From Blepharisma japonicum (lineage: Eukaryota > Ciliophora > Heterotrichea > Heterotrichida > Blepharismidae): DNA of 64,000 nucleotides. The stretch lies in assembly GCA_949751835.1 (NCBI GenBank), contig CATKHK010000074.1:169532-233531 (forward strand), written 5' to 3'. Positions within the stretch are counted from its first letter, which is position 1. Each line of letters opens with the position of its first letter. Positions 31,951 through 42,964 of the stretch are shown here, piece after piece. The notes beneath the pieces are model-generated. The model did not search any database. It was not told where the DNA came from and saw only the letters and a program-made list of their open reading frames with translations. A program made the translations under genes and the position numbers.

Positions 31951-33204
31951 ATGGGAAGCGGCTGCTTGAGAGGCGCCATTGAAGAAAACGAGAAAGAAAA
32001 TAATATCCAAAAATATAAAGAATCAAGCACAATGAGCTTAAACACAACTTTTACAGTCCTCGGAGAAAACTATGAATCCATACCAAACCTTCTCAATATT
32101 AAAAATCTGGCTAACAATAAGTTAGATATAGGATGCTGTGGCCTAGAAAACTTAGGAAACAGCTGCTATCTTAATGCAGCCTTGCAATGCTTGCTTAACT
32201 GTCAGCCATTGATAGATTATTTTTTATCTGATATTTATAAAAAAGATATTAAAATATCAGTCACAAAAAATGGCCAAATAGCATCAGCGTTTGCAGAAAT
32301 TGCCAAAGTTTACTGGACTGACGAATTTAATATCATCGCCCCTAGTTTTTTCGCAGAAGAGATATGAAATATTTCCTCAACTATTGAAGCTGGTAAGGAA
32401 AACGACGTCCACGAACTGATATCGTTCTTACTAGATCGCTTTGATCAAGATCTAAATAGGGCTTTTGTTAGCCCAGCTCTTACAAATATAGATGTTAATG
32501 ACAACACACAAGAAATGAAAGCAGCAAAGGCTTGGCAAGTCCATTTAAGCTGCCATTCCTCTGTCATTGTTGATCTTTTCCATGGTCAGCTTAGATCCAC
32601 AATTACCTGCAAAGATTGTCAATTTCAATCACAAAAATTTGATGAATTTTCCTCATTAAGTCTCCCTATACCTCACAGATCTTCTTCTTTCACACTTAAT
32701 GATTGTTTGAAAGAATTTACAACTAAAGAAGAGCTTGAAAAGGCTTGGTTTTGTCCTAAGTGCGACAAGACTGTTAAAGCATTCAAAAAATTCGATATAT
32801 GAAAAGTTCCTCCGATTTTGGTGATCCATTTGAAGAGATTCAAACTAAACGGCAAAGAAATCCAAAAAATCCACAATTTTGTGGACTTCCCCATCCATGG
32901 ATTAAATTTGAACAAGTTTGTATCTAGTACACAAAGGGAAAAACCTGTTTACGATTTATTTGCAAAAATTGACCATGAAGGAGACATGGGATCTGGGCAT
33001 TACACAGCGACAGCTAAGAATAGGAATAGTAATTCTTGGCATTTATTTGATGATTCTAATATTTATTCAGTTTTACCACAGCAGAGTGTGGATGAAAACG
33101 CGTATGTTTTATTCTATCAGAAGATTAGCGTTGACAAGTACTTTAGACAGTCAAAAAACATGCCAAATTATTGACCTCATGTTTTGCAGAGAAATTCCAT
33201 ATAG
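31951..33204 (+). CDS. USP-type deubiquitinase with acylated N-terminus, copy 2
   Basis: 417 residues, same length and stop position as copy 1. The N-terminus is M-G-S-G-C-L, and catalytic Cys and His boxes are intact. Trp is encoded by TGA at 32365, 32800 and 33172. At 32800 copy 1 has TGG for the same residue (F-D-I-W-K-V-P-P), a direct paralogue proof of the code. The first 280 codons have diverged clearly; the rest is almost unchanged. The function is as for copy 1. Confidence 0.93.
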
Positions 33205-33598
33205 AAGTATTATTTATTTATTTATACAATATAACAAAGTTTAATTAAAATTTTGAGATTTATACAGATTTAATATTGGATTCATTTGATTATATTCAAA
33301 AGGAGCGGACTTCAAATGCTTAATAATTGCTCAAATGCCTTTTAAGAATTTTTTTAAGGTTATAGCAGCTATAAAAATTAAATGATTAAAATTTAGTTCA
33401 ATAACGCAAAAAAAAATAAAACACAGTAATAACTCTAAAACACCTGCAAATTTTTCACAAAAATATAAATTTTATTAAATGCACTTAATTCGATTATATT
33501 AAATCTTAATATCTTATTATGGAATCTTTATGCAATTAAGCCTATTTATAAATCTATAAGATTAGATTTCATAAAAATGGTAAAATTATTGGTAAAAA
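33205..33598. other. intergenic, AT-rich
   Basis: Nothing recognised. The similarity between the two USP loci ends near the stop codon. Confidence 0.5.
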
Positions 33599-34984
33599 AT
33601 GCAAAAGAAAATTGTGATTTTAGTTGGAGTTTTTTTCGTAGGCATTTTAAATATATTTTGGCTTGCTTATGATGGAGACGTGAAAAACATCCCAATTGTT
33701 TTGCATAGAGTTCAGAAAATTAGCCAGGTTCACATTGCATTAGGAAAAGAAGAAAACTCAATTCAAGTCATGTGGACACTTAAGGAAGATGAAAATGATT
33801 GCTGAATCGATGTGGATGGAAAGAAATTTTCTGGCTACCAAAAGGATATTTTAGAGTATTTAGGAAACACTGGAAAACTATACAAACGATTTTTATATTC
33901 TTCACTGCTAAATAACCTAGAGCCAGCAACACTTTATTCATATAAAATTTCATGCATTGTTTCTAGCATAACTATTTCCTCCCAAAAATTCGCTTTCAGA
34001 TCTCCCCCTTCGAAAAACTCTTCAATCACTGCAATCTCTTTTGCAGATTTTCAGACAAACTATTACCCAGACCCAAAAGATAAATATTCTAAAACAAAAA
34101 GAGCAAACATTCTTCCTCACCTTTATCAAATTTCCAAGTCGCTTGATAATTATGATATAGTTTTGCATGCTGGAGATATTGCTTATGATTTGTGGTCTTA
34201 CAACGGGCTTATGGCGGATCGTTTTATGGAGTCTATTGAATATATATCTTCCAGATTTCCTTACATGACAGTTCCAGGAAATCATGAAAGCTTTACTAAC
34301 TTCACTCATTACAAAAAATTGTTCCAACCACAAAACTCTTTAGGACTCTTTTATAGCTTTAATTTAGGCTATGCTCATTTCATCATGCTTGATTCTGAAA
34401 GCTTTTTAGGCCGCTTTCATACAGAAGAAATGATAGAAAATCATTTGAAATTTATCAAAGAAGATTTGGAAGCTAACACTCAGCCATGAACGATAGTAAT
34501 TTCCCATAGACCAATTTATTGTAATCCGAATCCGGTATGTAAAATCTGCACAACTGCTTGCACCCAATATAATCACATATTGTCTGGCTATTTGGAAGAT
34601 CTGCTCTTTCAATACAATGTCACTCTATGAATTTCTGGTGATGTTCATTTATACGAAAGGTCAATGCCAGTCTATAAAAATGAGACTATGCAATTTGGAA
34701 TTAATAAATTCGAAAATCCCCCAGCGCCAATATATATAGTAAATGGAGTAGCAGGAAATTTTGATGCCGAAGATGATTTGTCGAGCATGGCTGATGAAAA
34801 AATGCCTTGGAATGTAGTGGCTTCTGAGAGCCTAGGGTATGGAAAGCTAATTGTGCATAATAAAACGCACTTAGAGTGGATTCAATATGCAATCGGAAAG
34901 ACACAGCAGGACAGTCCAGATATGATTGAAACTGCAAGAGCTAGGGTTATTGATGAGTTTTTCATTATTAAAACAGATAATTAA
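33599..34984 (+). CDS. purple acid phosphatase-like metallophosphoesterase
   Basis: 461 residues through TGA (33803, 34487, 34628). A hydrophobic N-terminus (about 4-23) is a signal peptide or anchor. A fibronectin-like N-terminal domain (about 40-140) precedes the metallophosphatase domain. Motifs seen are A-D-F-Q (where the family has D-x-G), A-G-D-I-A-Y-D, P-G-N-H-E, V-I-S-H-R-P and S-G-D-V-H-L-Y-E-R (where the family has G-H-x-H). Two metal- or substrate-site positions thus deviate, although the replacing Asp can still bind metal. It is probably secreted or lysosomal. The otubain gene starts 7 bp downstream. Confidence 0.88.
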
Positions 34985-34991
34985 TTATTAA

Positions 34992-35795
34992 ATGGAGGAT
35001 TTCTCAATCATCAAGCAGCAAGACGAAATCTTAAGAGAAATCGAAGAGCACCAGCCTATGTTTACTCCGATCCAAGATTTTTCAAGCCTAGAACTAGAAT
35101 ATGCCTCAAATCCTCCATTTCAATTAAAAGTCCCAGTAAGCATCATATAGTACCTTCAGTCAAAATACTCAGGATTCAGAAGAACAAGAGGAGACGGCAA
35201 CTGCTTCTACAGATCCTTTATTTTCTCACTATTCGAACAGCTGATTCAAAACAAATCACATCTTTCTGACCCTTCTTCCCCTTATTCTCAAATTTATAGT
35301 GCAATTAAACAAAAAGTTTTGGACTCTGGCGATATATTAAATGCTGCAGGATTTTTACCTATTTGCTATGAAGACTTCATCGATATGATTTCTGCCAAAC
35401 TCGACATGATTCCTACAACTGAAATTTCTCAGCTAGAAGATGATTTTAAGGACAAAATAATTGCTGATACCTATGTGATGTATACAAGATTTATAGTCTC
35501 AGCGTTTTTACGGTTACATGCTGATGAGTACTCTGGGTTTGTTGAAGGATATCCAGACATGATAAATTTCTGCAACTCAGAAGTAGATCCTATGAATAGG
35601 GAATGTGAGCAATTGCAAATTATAGCTATGACTGAAGCGTTTCAGATTAAAGCAGAAATCGAGTACATGGACAGAAATGATAGAGCTGAGACTACTCTTA
35701 TGAGTTTCCCATTCGAATATGCTGGACCTGATTTCAAAATTCATATGCTTTATAGGCCAGGCCATTACGATATTCTTTATCCTAATAGAAGCTAA
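34992..35795 (+). CDS. OTUB1: otubain (peptidase C65) deubiquitinase
   Basis: 262 residues after removal of a 15-nt intron (35136-35150). Otubain features: Y-S-G-F-R-R-T-R before G-D-G-N-C-F-Y-R-S (catalytic Asp and Cys), an F-I-V-S-A-F-L-R-L helix, and the catalytic His in G-H-Y-D-I-L-Y-P near the C-terminus. It should cleave Lys48-linked ubiquitin chains. The start ATG lies 7 bp after the stop of the phosphatase gene. Confidence 0.93.
35136..35150 (+). other. 15-nt spliceosomal intron in the otubain gene
   Basis: GTAAGCATCATATAG. It contains the only in-frame stop (TAG at its 3' end). Excision joins K-V-P to Y-L-Q-S-K-Y, matching otubains around the catalytic motif. Confidence 0.87.
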
Positions 35796-37320
35796 TAATA
35801 ATATTTTAGATCAATCGTATAATTCTTTGATGTTATTACTTTAAGTTAACTCTCGTAGTTAAGCGTTATTTAAAAGCTAAATTCAAGAAATGGAATAGAA
35901 AAGAGCAAATTTATAAATAATAATATTGCATATGCCGTGCCATGCTTTGAGTTGGGATCGGTAGGCAAGTGTCATTTGATATGTCTCACATGTTGACAAT
36001 GACTTGAAGTTAATAAACTAGTTGAGCATATCAACAAAACACTTGCATTTTAGCCTGACCCAATGATACATTAATTTGATTAATAAAGATCATTCAAAAA
36101 AAATTAGTTCTCATATAATTATTGTTTGGTACAAAATTTGCAAAATGCTTCTTAAGTGAGAGCCAGGACATCATTTTTAATTCTTGGCAAGTCGAATTTA
36201 AATTTGTTTAATCGAAAGAAAATAATTTAATCTTTTGGATATTATTCTTTATAAGCATCTCTCTTTATATTATTAGATTAATTTGCAAATAAAGCTAAAA
36301 CAAATATTTAAATTTCCACATTTTTAAACTATCATAATGCGTTTATTAATAAATATCATTTTTTCTTAGTGCAATAAAAGTAATGCTTCATCATAATAAA
36401 GAGTATTTATGAATACACATGAACTTGTTTTATATTGATAATTTGTCCTAATTTAATCAATTCATAGCAGAGGATTCAGTTAGAAAGACTCTTAGGCTAT
36501 TATCCTATTTGATTCCATATTTTTTAACTCCAAAAATATAAAGTATTAAAAAATACTGAACAAATTGTTTCTAGAATATTCTATCTAAATAGATTAAAGT
36601 TAATAATCTTTTACTTGTTAATAATTCTACCTGCAATTAATTATATTTATATTCTCAATTAATGGCGAGTGCTTTTATCACTAACTATTTAAATTGATTA
36701 GATTTTTTTAATTTATAATCAGAATTTTAAAGATTCTCAAGTAATAAATATTGATAAAAGTGGAATGTTTGCTGAAAATTTAAATAAATTATTTTAAAAT
36801 TTTCATCTAATCTGGAGTTGATCAGCAAACTATTCAAATAAAAGTTTAAGTACTTTTTACTAAATTTAAATTCAAAATTTAGAAAAAACTTATGAATCTC
36901 AATACTTTCAACCCGATTATCCAAAGAGACAGGCTTAATCATATAATATTTTATGTTATCAAACTTAGGTACAAATGGAGTTAATCATAGCTGAAGTTAG
37001 ACTTTTTGAATTATTGATCACTCATTAATGATCAATATTGTTATATAAATTTTGAATTTATCTCCTCACTGCCCATCTTGGTTTGATTTTCATCATAGCC
37101 ATAACAAAACATTTTCTGATGAGTAATGGATTAATAATAAAAGAGTTCTGTTAATATGGTTAGCAGAGCAACATAGGCAGTCATCTTTTTGAAGAGCAAG
37201 ATCTTAAAGAAGAAAGTAGAATAGCTTTTAAACATCTATTAATTAGGTGAATTTTAAAGCTTATTAAAAGAAAAATTTCAAATCTAATTCTAAAAAATAT
37301 AGTCTTCAGCGCCAATCGCC
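35796..37320. other. gene-poor AT-rich region
   Basis: About 1.5 kb without a convincing gene. A 71-residue minus-strand frame (36727-36942) consists of Asn, Phe, Leu and Ile as expected from AT-rich DNA, and I do not count it as a gene. Confidence 0.5.
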
Positions 37321-37701
37321 TTAGCATTGGGTTTCTTCACAATTTGCAGTCTTGCTCGAATTGCCATTAATTTTACTGTGCAAGGTTATTTTCCGAAGCT
37401 TATTCTTCTCCTGAGACAGCCTGACTTGCAGCTCTTTATTATATTGAGTTAATGATCTAATTTGTTCGTAGAGATGCTGCTCCATTACTGACAACGAATT
37501 ACTTTCTGAATCAAGGTCTTCCATTTCTTTCTCTGATGATAAAAGTGAACTTTCGCATTCATTGATGACTCCCTGAAGATCTTCAAAAAACTCATTTGTC
37601 AAGCTGTCTATTGAAATGGGTTTAGGACTAAGTCCAGAAGTTGTTGGACTTGCAAAGCTGGCACTTAGGAGCATAAATTGAGAGTTATTAAGGCTATCCA
37701 T
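37321..37701 (-). CDS. small coiled-coil protein, unknown
   Basis: 126 residues. After a Ser-rich N-terminus, residues about 30-105 form a charged heptad-like helix (E-F-F-E-D-L-Q-G-V-I-N-E-C, then M-E-Q-H-L-Y-E-Q-I-R-S-L and E-L-Q-V-R-L-S-Q-E-K-N-K-L). The C-terminus is polar. It could be a basal-body or cytoskeletal component, but no family is recognised. Confidence 0.65.
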   Translation of the reverse strand: MDSLNNSQFMLLSASFASPTTSGLSPKPISIDSLTNEFFEDLQGVINECESSLLSSEKEMEDLDSESNSLSVMEQHLYEQIRSLTQYNKELQVRLSQEKNKLRKITLHSKINGNSSKTANCEETQC

Positions 37702-40700
37702 GTTGAATTTTTATATAGGAACCTCAGCCATTGAGGCATATTAATAATCCGATATTTTTTGAATTTTCATAAAAAATAGGAAATTTTTGCAGATTTAAAG
37801 AAATTCAAAATTATTAAAATTTATTTTTTATGAAAGGGCTTTGTAACTCCAAAAATCATTTAAATAACTATAAATTATTATAATTTTATTTTTAATAAAT
37901 ATTAAAGCATGAAAAAAGAGAAAGCCTACCTTTGCTTTGGGTTTTAATGGGCCCATTCATTGCTATATATAATTATTAAATGACTACTTCTTGCTGTTTA
38001 GTTTTACTTATATTAAAAAAGCCTTAGATTAATCTTAACTTACGATAATTGTAATTGCAATTTCTACATAATTTTTTGGCCTCATTTTATTATCTCAAGT
38101 ACTTTTATTGAAGGCAGACCTTGAAGAGTATGCGAGAAAATTGAAATAGTTCAATATAAAATCTGCCAAATGGCGATATATGTAGTCTGCCCTCATGATA
38201 ATAATTTCCCTTGAATGGCTCAATGATGTTTTTGATGGACCATGGAGATTTAGTCTGTAAAAATGCATTTTTCCTCTTAATAAAGTAGAAAATTTGCATA
38301 TATGTCTATATGTCTGTGCGTTATGGCTCGTGAAGATTTACTTTAAAAAATCATATTAGTTTGACATTTGCTAAAAATTTGCAAAATCCATTACCTATAA
38401 ATAAAAAATCCAATAAATGTGTATTATCAGAATCAATCAGAAATTCACAATTAATAGGAAATACGAAATTCTCTACTTTGCAAGTTCGTAGAGCATTAGG
38501 AGAATTTATAGCTTAAAGTTCATAAAGAACCCCTGGCTTTTGCCATGATACCTAGCGATTCACTTATAAAATTGAGTTAAGATGCATAAGAAACATGTGT
38601 TACTTTATATATGAAATGCGAATAATATTTTTAAGGAGCTAATACATTAGAAAAATAATATAGCGAAAATTTACTTATCAGAATTTAAAATGGAGTATAA
38701 ACCTATCCCTTAAAAGAGAAAATAAAAAACCCTCTTATTATATGCAAATACACCTAACTTTATTTTTGCCATAATATGACGTATTGCAAGTTGCTATCAC
38801 TCTTTAGATGAATATTGCACAGATAGTGGCAACTCATGGCACGATAGAGATATAGATGAAACTTTAACAGAGGTGAATTGTGGAAAGAAGAAATCAGGCC
38901 TAGAGATGCATATTATAAAATTGGAGCACATAGTTAGGTATTAAGGCCAAAAACCCAGACATTCCCGCATAAATTAAAATGTAACTTGTATGGCATTTAT
39001 TTCTTGCATGATTGCAAAGTTGGGGAGTTTCGTACTTTTACAATTTTTGCGATTTCTGATCTTTATCGTGATGCTTAATTGAATTGAAGAGACTGTTAAT
39101 AGATGCCAATTGATCAGAGATTTCAAAAAGATTTCAGGCAGTTGATTGCTATTGGACTATATGAACTATTCATAATTTCATTCCGAGAGTTTAATATATT
39201 GAGAGTTGTTGCTATTTTTTTCTCTTTAAGGTAATTGATGCTCTCTTTTAAAATTCTGATGTTCTATTTTCGATTAGAATCTTTCATAAAGTGATGATTT
39301 TTAAATTTTTTATCTATTTATGAGAATTTCCTGTTGGCGATAGTTTTTATAATTTTTCTGACACATGCCAAACTCATTTGGCTTCTAAAGAAATATTCAA
39401 GAGTAAGAAAGCTCTAAATGATACTAAATTTTGGCGAATCCTATTATTGAGTGTATAGAAAATGAATTGAGCTATCCTGCTAACTTCAGAGATTTTTCTG
39501 CTTAATAGAAATTGTGCTATTTTAATTAACTGAAATCTTTATGTCCATTCAAAAGTAGTTTTTGACTGGATCTTTCAAGGAAAATTAGTATAGACGCTAA
39601 ACTTATGGCGAAATATGATGGATTTCAAGATAAAATATAAGCAAGCCTCAGCAATAATATGCAGAATTCTGCTGCTTTATCCATTGCTGGAAATTTAAAA
39701 TTTTAATTAGCAATTTAACTTAGCTTGTGAATTTATGGCATCTACTTCCAATCTCATTAGCTTATGAAATCTCTCTTATAATTAAGTCTTATTATCAAAA
39801 ATATTAGCCTTTAGTCTCTGCAAGCCTTGCCCTATCATATTTGTTTATCATACAAACTTCCATTCGTCCTCTTTTTGTACTTTTGAAAACCCATAAATTA
39901 ATATGATAAAAACCAAGCCAATTTTCTAATCACCCGTAAATATTTAGAAGAGGCTTGTTGCTATCTGAGTATAATCGTATCTATTCTGGTCAGCATTTAT
40001 GTGTTAAAATTTATTAAGTATATTGAAATATAAGCTTGATCTAAATTTTAGTAGATTTTGAATATGAAACAACAATCCAATCCAATTAGATATATTTAAA
40101 ATAATGCTTATTTTTATGGATTAGAAGAGGTTGAATGCCTTTTTTTTATTTGTAAATCATACTTATTGAAAAAATCAATATTTCAGCCTGAAACCTTAGA
40201 TATGATCATATACAAAGATTTTTAATTTAGACTTACAACGCTAATTAAATTTTTGAATTAAAAAATTAAAACTAGCGCTTTTGCGTCAAGCTAGAGCTAC
40301 TATTGAATTTCTATTTATATAAGAATTAATTCAATCTCAATTATTTTTGCATCATTTATTGTATTTAATTTACAAAAAAGAATGCCTTCATCCGATTTTT
40401 GTTTTGAAAATAAAAATCCTCTTTTGACTAATTTTGATTATGTTTGGTTTTATCCAGAGTTTATTCCAGCTGCTGCGGAGAAGTAGGAGCCTACGATGTC
40501 TATGGTTGAACTCCTATCCTTAAGGAAATTAAGCTTTTTAAAATATAGCTGTGAACCTAAAGCGGTAGAGACTGGGATTTAGGCTTCTGACGAATACCAA
40601 GCCAAAAGAATGGGTGTCTTAGAGTTCGAAGGTTTATGTGTTATTTGCGTTGGAAATCAATGCTTTTAGGATTTGGGCCAAGTGGTCTGGTAAAAGGGCT

Positions 40701-41058
40701 TCATCGAAAAAGTTCAGCAAGAGTATGATAATATTAAATTAAATAAATATCCCAAGTAATGAATGTAAGATCTTTCAATTAATCTTTATTTTGCTTGAAT
40801 AATTATATCTTTTTTTAATGCTTAGATATTTAAGCCTAATATAATCATTCTTGATAAAATATAAGAGAAATTCAGCTTCATTATGGTATGACTGAGAGAT
40901 AGGCTTTGATTCATTATTCCATCTTATTCAAATTATTTCGGCAGCAAATTATTGAATTTTTCTATTGTCTTAGTAAACTTTCAAAGATTTCTTTAGGTAG
41001 AACCATTTCTTAACCATAAACTTTAAACAAGATATAGAGCAGTGAAATCTGAAATCAC
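37702..41058. other. 3.3-kb gene desert with coding-like patches
   Basis: This is the longest gap in the window. Most is AT-rich. Patches of higher GC are near 38.1-38.3, 38.85-39.06 and 40.44-40.74 kb. In each, short frames look protein-like but are closed by TAA/TAG, as expected for decayed genes or non-coding RNA. None matches a family I know. The 40.44-40.74 patch is treated under findings. Confidence 0.5.
38105..38299 (-). CDS. possible 64-residue ORF
   Basis: ATG to TAA, with mixed composition (P-W-S-I-K-N-I-I-E-P-F near the middle) that is less AT-driven than neighbours. Without a homologue or second copy it could be chance or the remnant of a gene. Confidence 0.22.
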   Translation of the reverse strand: MQIFYFIKRKNAFLQTKSPWSIKNIIEPFKGNYYHEGRLHISPFGRFYIELFQFSRILFKVCLQ

Positions 41059-41331
41059 ATGAAACAACCTGACACCAAGCATGCTCCTGCTTCAGGCAGA
41101 AAACTCAGCAACTTCAGCATCAATAGAAAATTATTAAAGCTAGCTCACCTTACTCTGAGTATGAAATCTAGACCTAAAATTAAGTCAGGAGTACAAAATC
41201 CGCACACATTCTTCCCACCCAAAGCTCCTCATAATACGACGCAGTTCATCATTGAGCAACATCAGGCTGCTGAATATGATCCGTCAGATCTACTTGGATC
41301 TATGCTAACTCTTAAATCCTTAGAACTCTAA
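41059..41331 (+). CDS. small basic protein with HEXIM-like PxNTTQF motif
   Basis: 90 residues. The first half is Lys/Arg-rich. Residues about 53-64 read P-K-A-P-H-N-T-T-Q-F-I-I, close to the A-P-Y-N-T-T-Q-F-L-M motif by which HEXIM1/2 bind and inhibit P-TEFb (Cyclin T/CDK9). A short acidic-hydrophobic tail follows (D-P-S-D-L-L-G-S-M-L). A basic region followed by this motif also mirrors HEXIM order, but the coiled coil is missing. The homology is tentative; the gene itself looks real. Confidence 0.6.
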   Translation: MKQPDTKHAPASGRKLSNFSINRKLLKLAHLTLSMKSRPKIKSGVQNPHTFFPPKAPHNTTQFIIEQHQAAEYDPSDLLGSMLTLKSLEL

Positions 41332-41422
41332 TTGATTTTTTACTTTAGAAGTAATTGCATTAAACTTAATTTTTAGATTACGAGGAGTCAGATAAATAGC
41401 TTATGAGAAAGGAAATCTTTGA

Positions 41423-41495
41423 GGCTCCGTGGCGCAACGGATAGCGCACCAGACTTCTAATCTGGGGGTTGTGGGTTCAAATCCCACCGGAGTCG
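41423..41495 (+). tRNA. tRNA-Arg(TCT)
   Basis: 73 nt. Acceptor GGCTCCG pairs with CGGAGTC (one G-T), D arm GCGC..GCGC, anticodon stem CCAGA/TCTGG with loop CTTCTAA (anticodon TCT, reading AGA), T arm GTGGG..CCCAC with TTCAAAT loop, discriminator G. No intron. A T-run follows at 41496-41499, fitting RNA polymerase III termination. Confidence 0.96.
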
Positions 41496-41844
41496 TTTTT
41501 AGATAAGGAAAAAATTCTTTTGAAGATATATAAGCAAGTGATCCTAAATAAATCCGATAAAGGAACTATGATTTGTTTGGATCAAAATTAAATATTTAAA
41601 AACAGTTTAAATCATTTAAACTTACCGTTAGAAATAATGGAAGCCTATGAGTGAAATTTCAATTAAATTTTTTGGATGGGGTCTGAATTCATTGACTATG
41701 ATAAAATACTGGCGAATGATCATTGATAGACTATTTTCTAAAGAATCTTTTAAAAAATGCCTCTGACATATATGGAGGTCTTAGAGAATTATTTAATTTA
41801 TTTCGATAATTCTAATATCTAAAAATAAATAGCCGAAATAACTC
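41496..41844. other. intergenic
   Basis: Nothing recognised apart from the short T-run at the tRNA 3' end. Confidence 0.45.
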
Positions 41845-42957
41845 ATGGGCCAAAAGTGTGCGTGCTTCAAAGATCAGACAGCAGAAGACAACCAACTAAA
41901 CATTTTCAAAGAAATCCACTCCTCCCAACTCAAACAAGACCACGCAGCTCCTGAAGATTTTTCAACTTCTATCAATATCGATTTGCAGATAGACATTCTT
42001 TCTATAGTCAATCTTCAATCAGTCCTTCGAGGATTCATAGATAGGGCGCTTTTAAAAGACGCAAGAACAGCATCTCCTTCTTTTCAAAGGCTGCTATCTC
42101 ATTCCTCCTATCCACGCACTTCACTACACGAAATTGAAGGAGAAATCCCATCATACTCCAATGCAAGCACAATTGCAGTAGTAAGGAAGCTAGAGCCTTT
42201 TGTCTATAACTTTCAGCTAAACGACGGAGTTTTCACTTTCTCCAAAGGGCCTGTGCAGCTAGAGAACGGAGCAGTCTACATAGGGGATTGGAATAAACAG
42301 CTGGAAAGACATGGCAAAGGAGTGCAAAATTGGAATGATGGAAGCAAGTATGAAGGATACTGGAAAAACGACAGGGCCAGTGGAAAAGGAAGACTCATTC
42401 ATGGAGATGGAGATGTCTATGATGGAGAATGACTGGATGATAAAGCTCACGGGTATGGAATCTACACACATACAGATGGAGGGAAGTATGCTGGATGGTG
42501 GGAAAATGATAAGCAACATGGAAAAGGAGTTGAAGAGTGGCCTGATGGAAGCAGATATGAAGGTGAGTATATTAATGGCAAAAAACATGGGAAAGGCAAA
42601 TTCGTATGGTGCGATGGGAGCACCTTTGATGGAGAATTTGACAACAATAATATCCATGGCCACGGAACTTATTGTTGGGGTGATGGAAGAAGATACGTTG
42701 GAGACTGGCTGAATAACAAAATGGACGGCAAAGGGACTTTTACATGGCCAGACGGAAGGTGCTACAAAGGTGATTATATTGATGATAAAAAGCAAGGGTT
42801 CGGAATCTTCCTATGACCTGATGGAAGGAAGTATGAAGGTTTTTGGTTTAATGGAAAGCAGCATGGAAGAGGAGTCTTCACATCTGCAACTGGTGAAAGG
42901 AAAGAAGGGGAATGGAAAGACGGAAACAGACTGAAAAATGATAACAATAACGAATAA
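41845..42957 (+). CDS. IQ-motif and MORN-repeat protein, acylated N-terminus
   Basis: 370 residues through TGA (42430, 42814) to [11 protein letters not shown] suggests myristoylation and palmitoylation. An IQ-type calmodulin-binding motif ([11 protein letters not shown]) lies near 55-65. From about 148 on there are around nine MORN repeats of the form Y-x-G-x-W-x-x-x-x-x-H-G-x-G. MORN proteins of protists sit at membranes, basal bodies and cortex; a cortical scaffold is a reasonable guess. The TEN1-like gene follows after 7 bp. Confidence 0.9.
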
Positions 42958-42964
42958 TAATTTA

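Noticed and set aside
29592-35795. A functional ubiquitin gene cluster or operon (two USPs, otubain).
   Set aside because: The USPs are a simple tandem duplicate, a phosphatase lies between, and the 7-bp spacing to otubain is also seen for unrelated pairs, so co-function is not shown.
36727-36942. A 71-residue minus-strand ORF.
   Set aside because: Asn/Phe/Leu/Ile composition of AT-rich DNA, no start context or homologue.
40382-40762. A complete ORF if UAA and UAG are read as glutamine and UGA as stop (ciliate code, table 6).
   Set aside because: The number of TAA/TAG codons is about what chance predicts for this composition, another frame looks equally protein-like, and every firm gene in the window uses TAA/TAG as stop and TGA as Trp.
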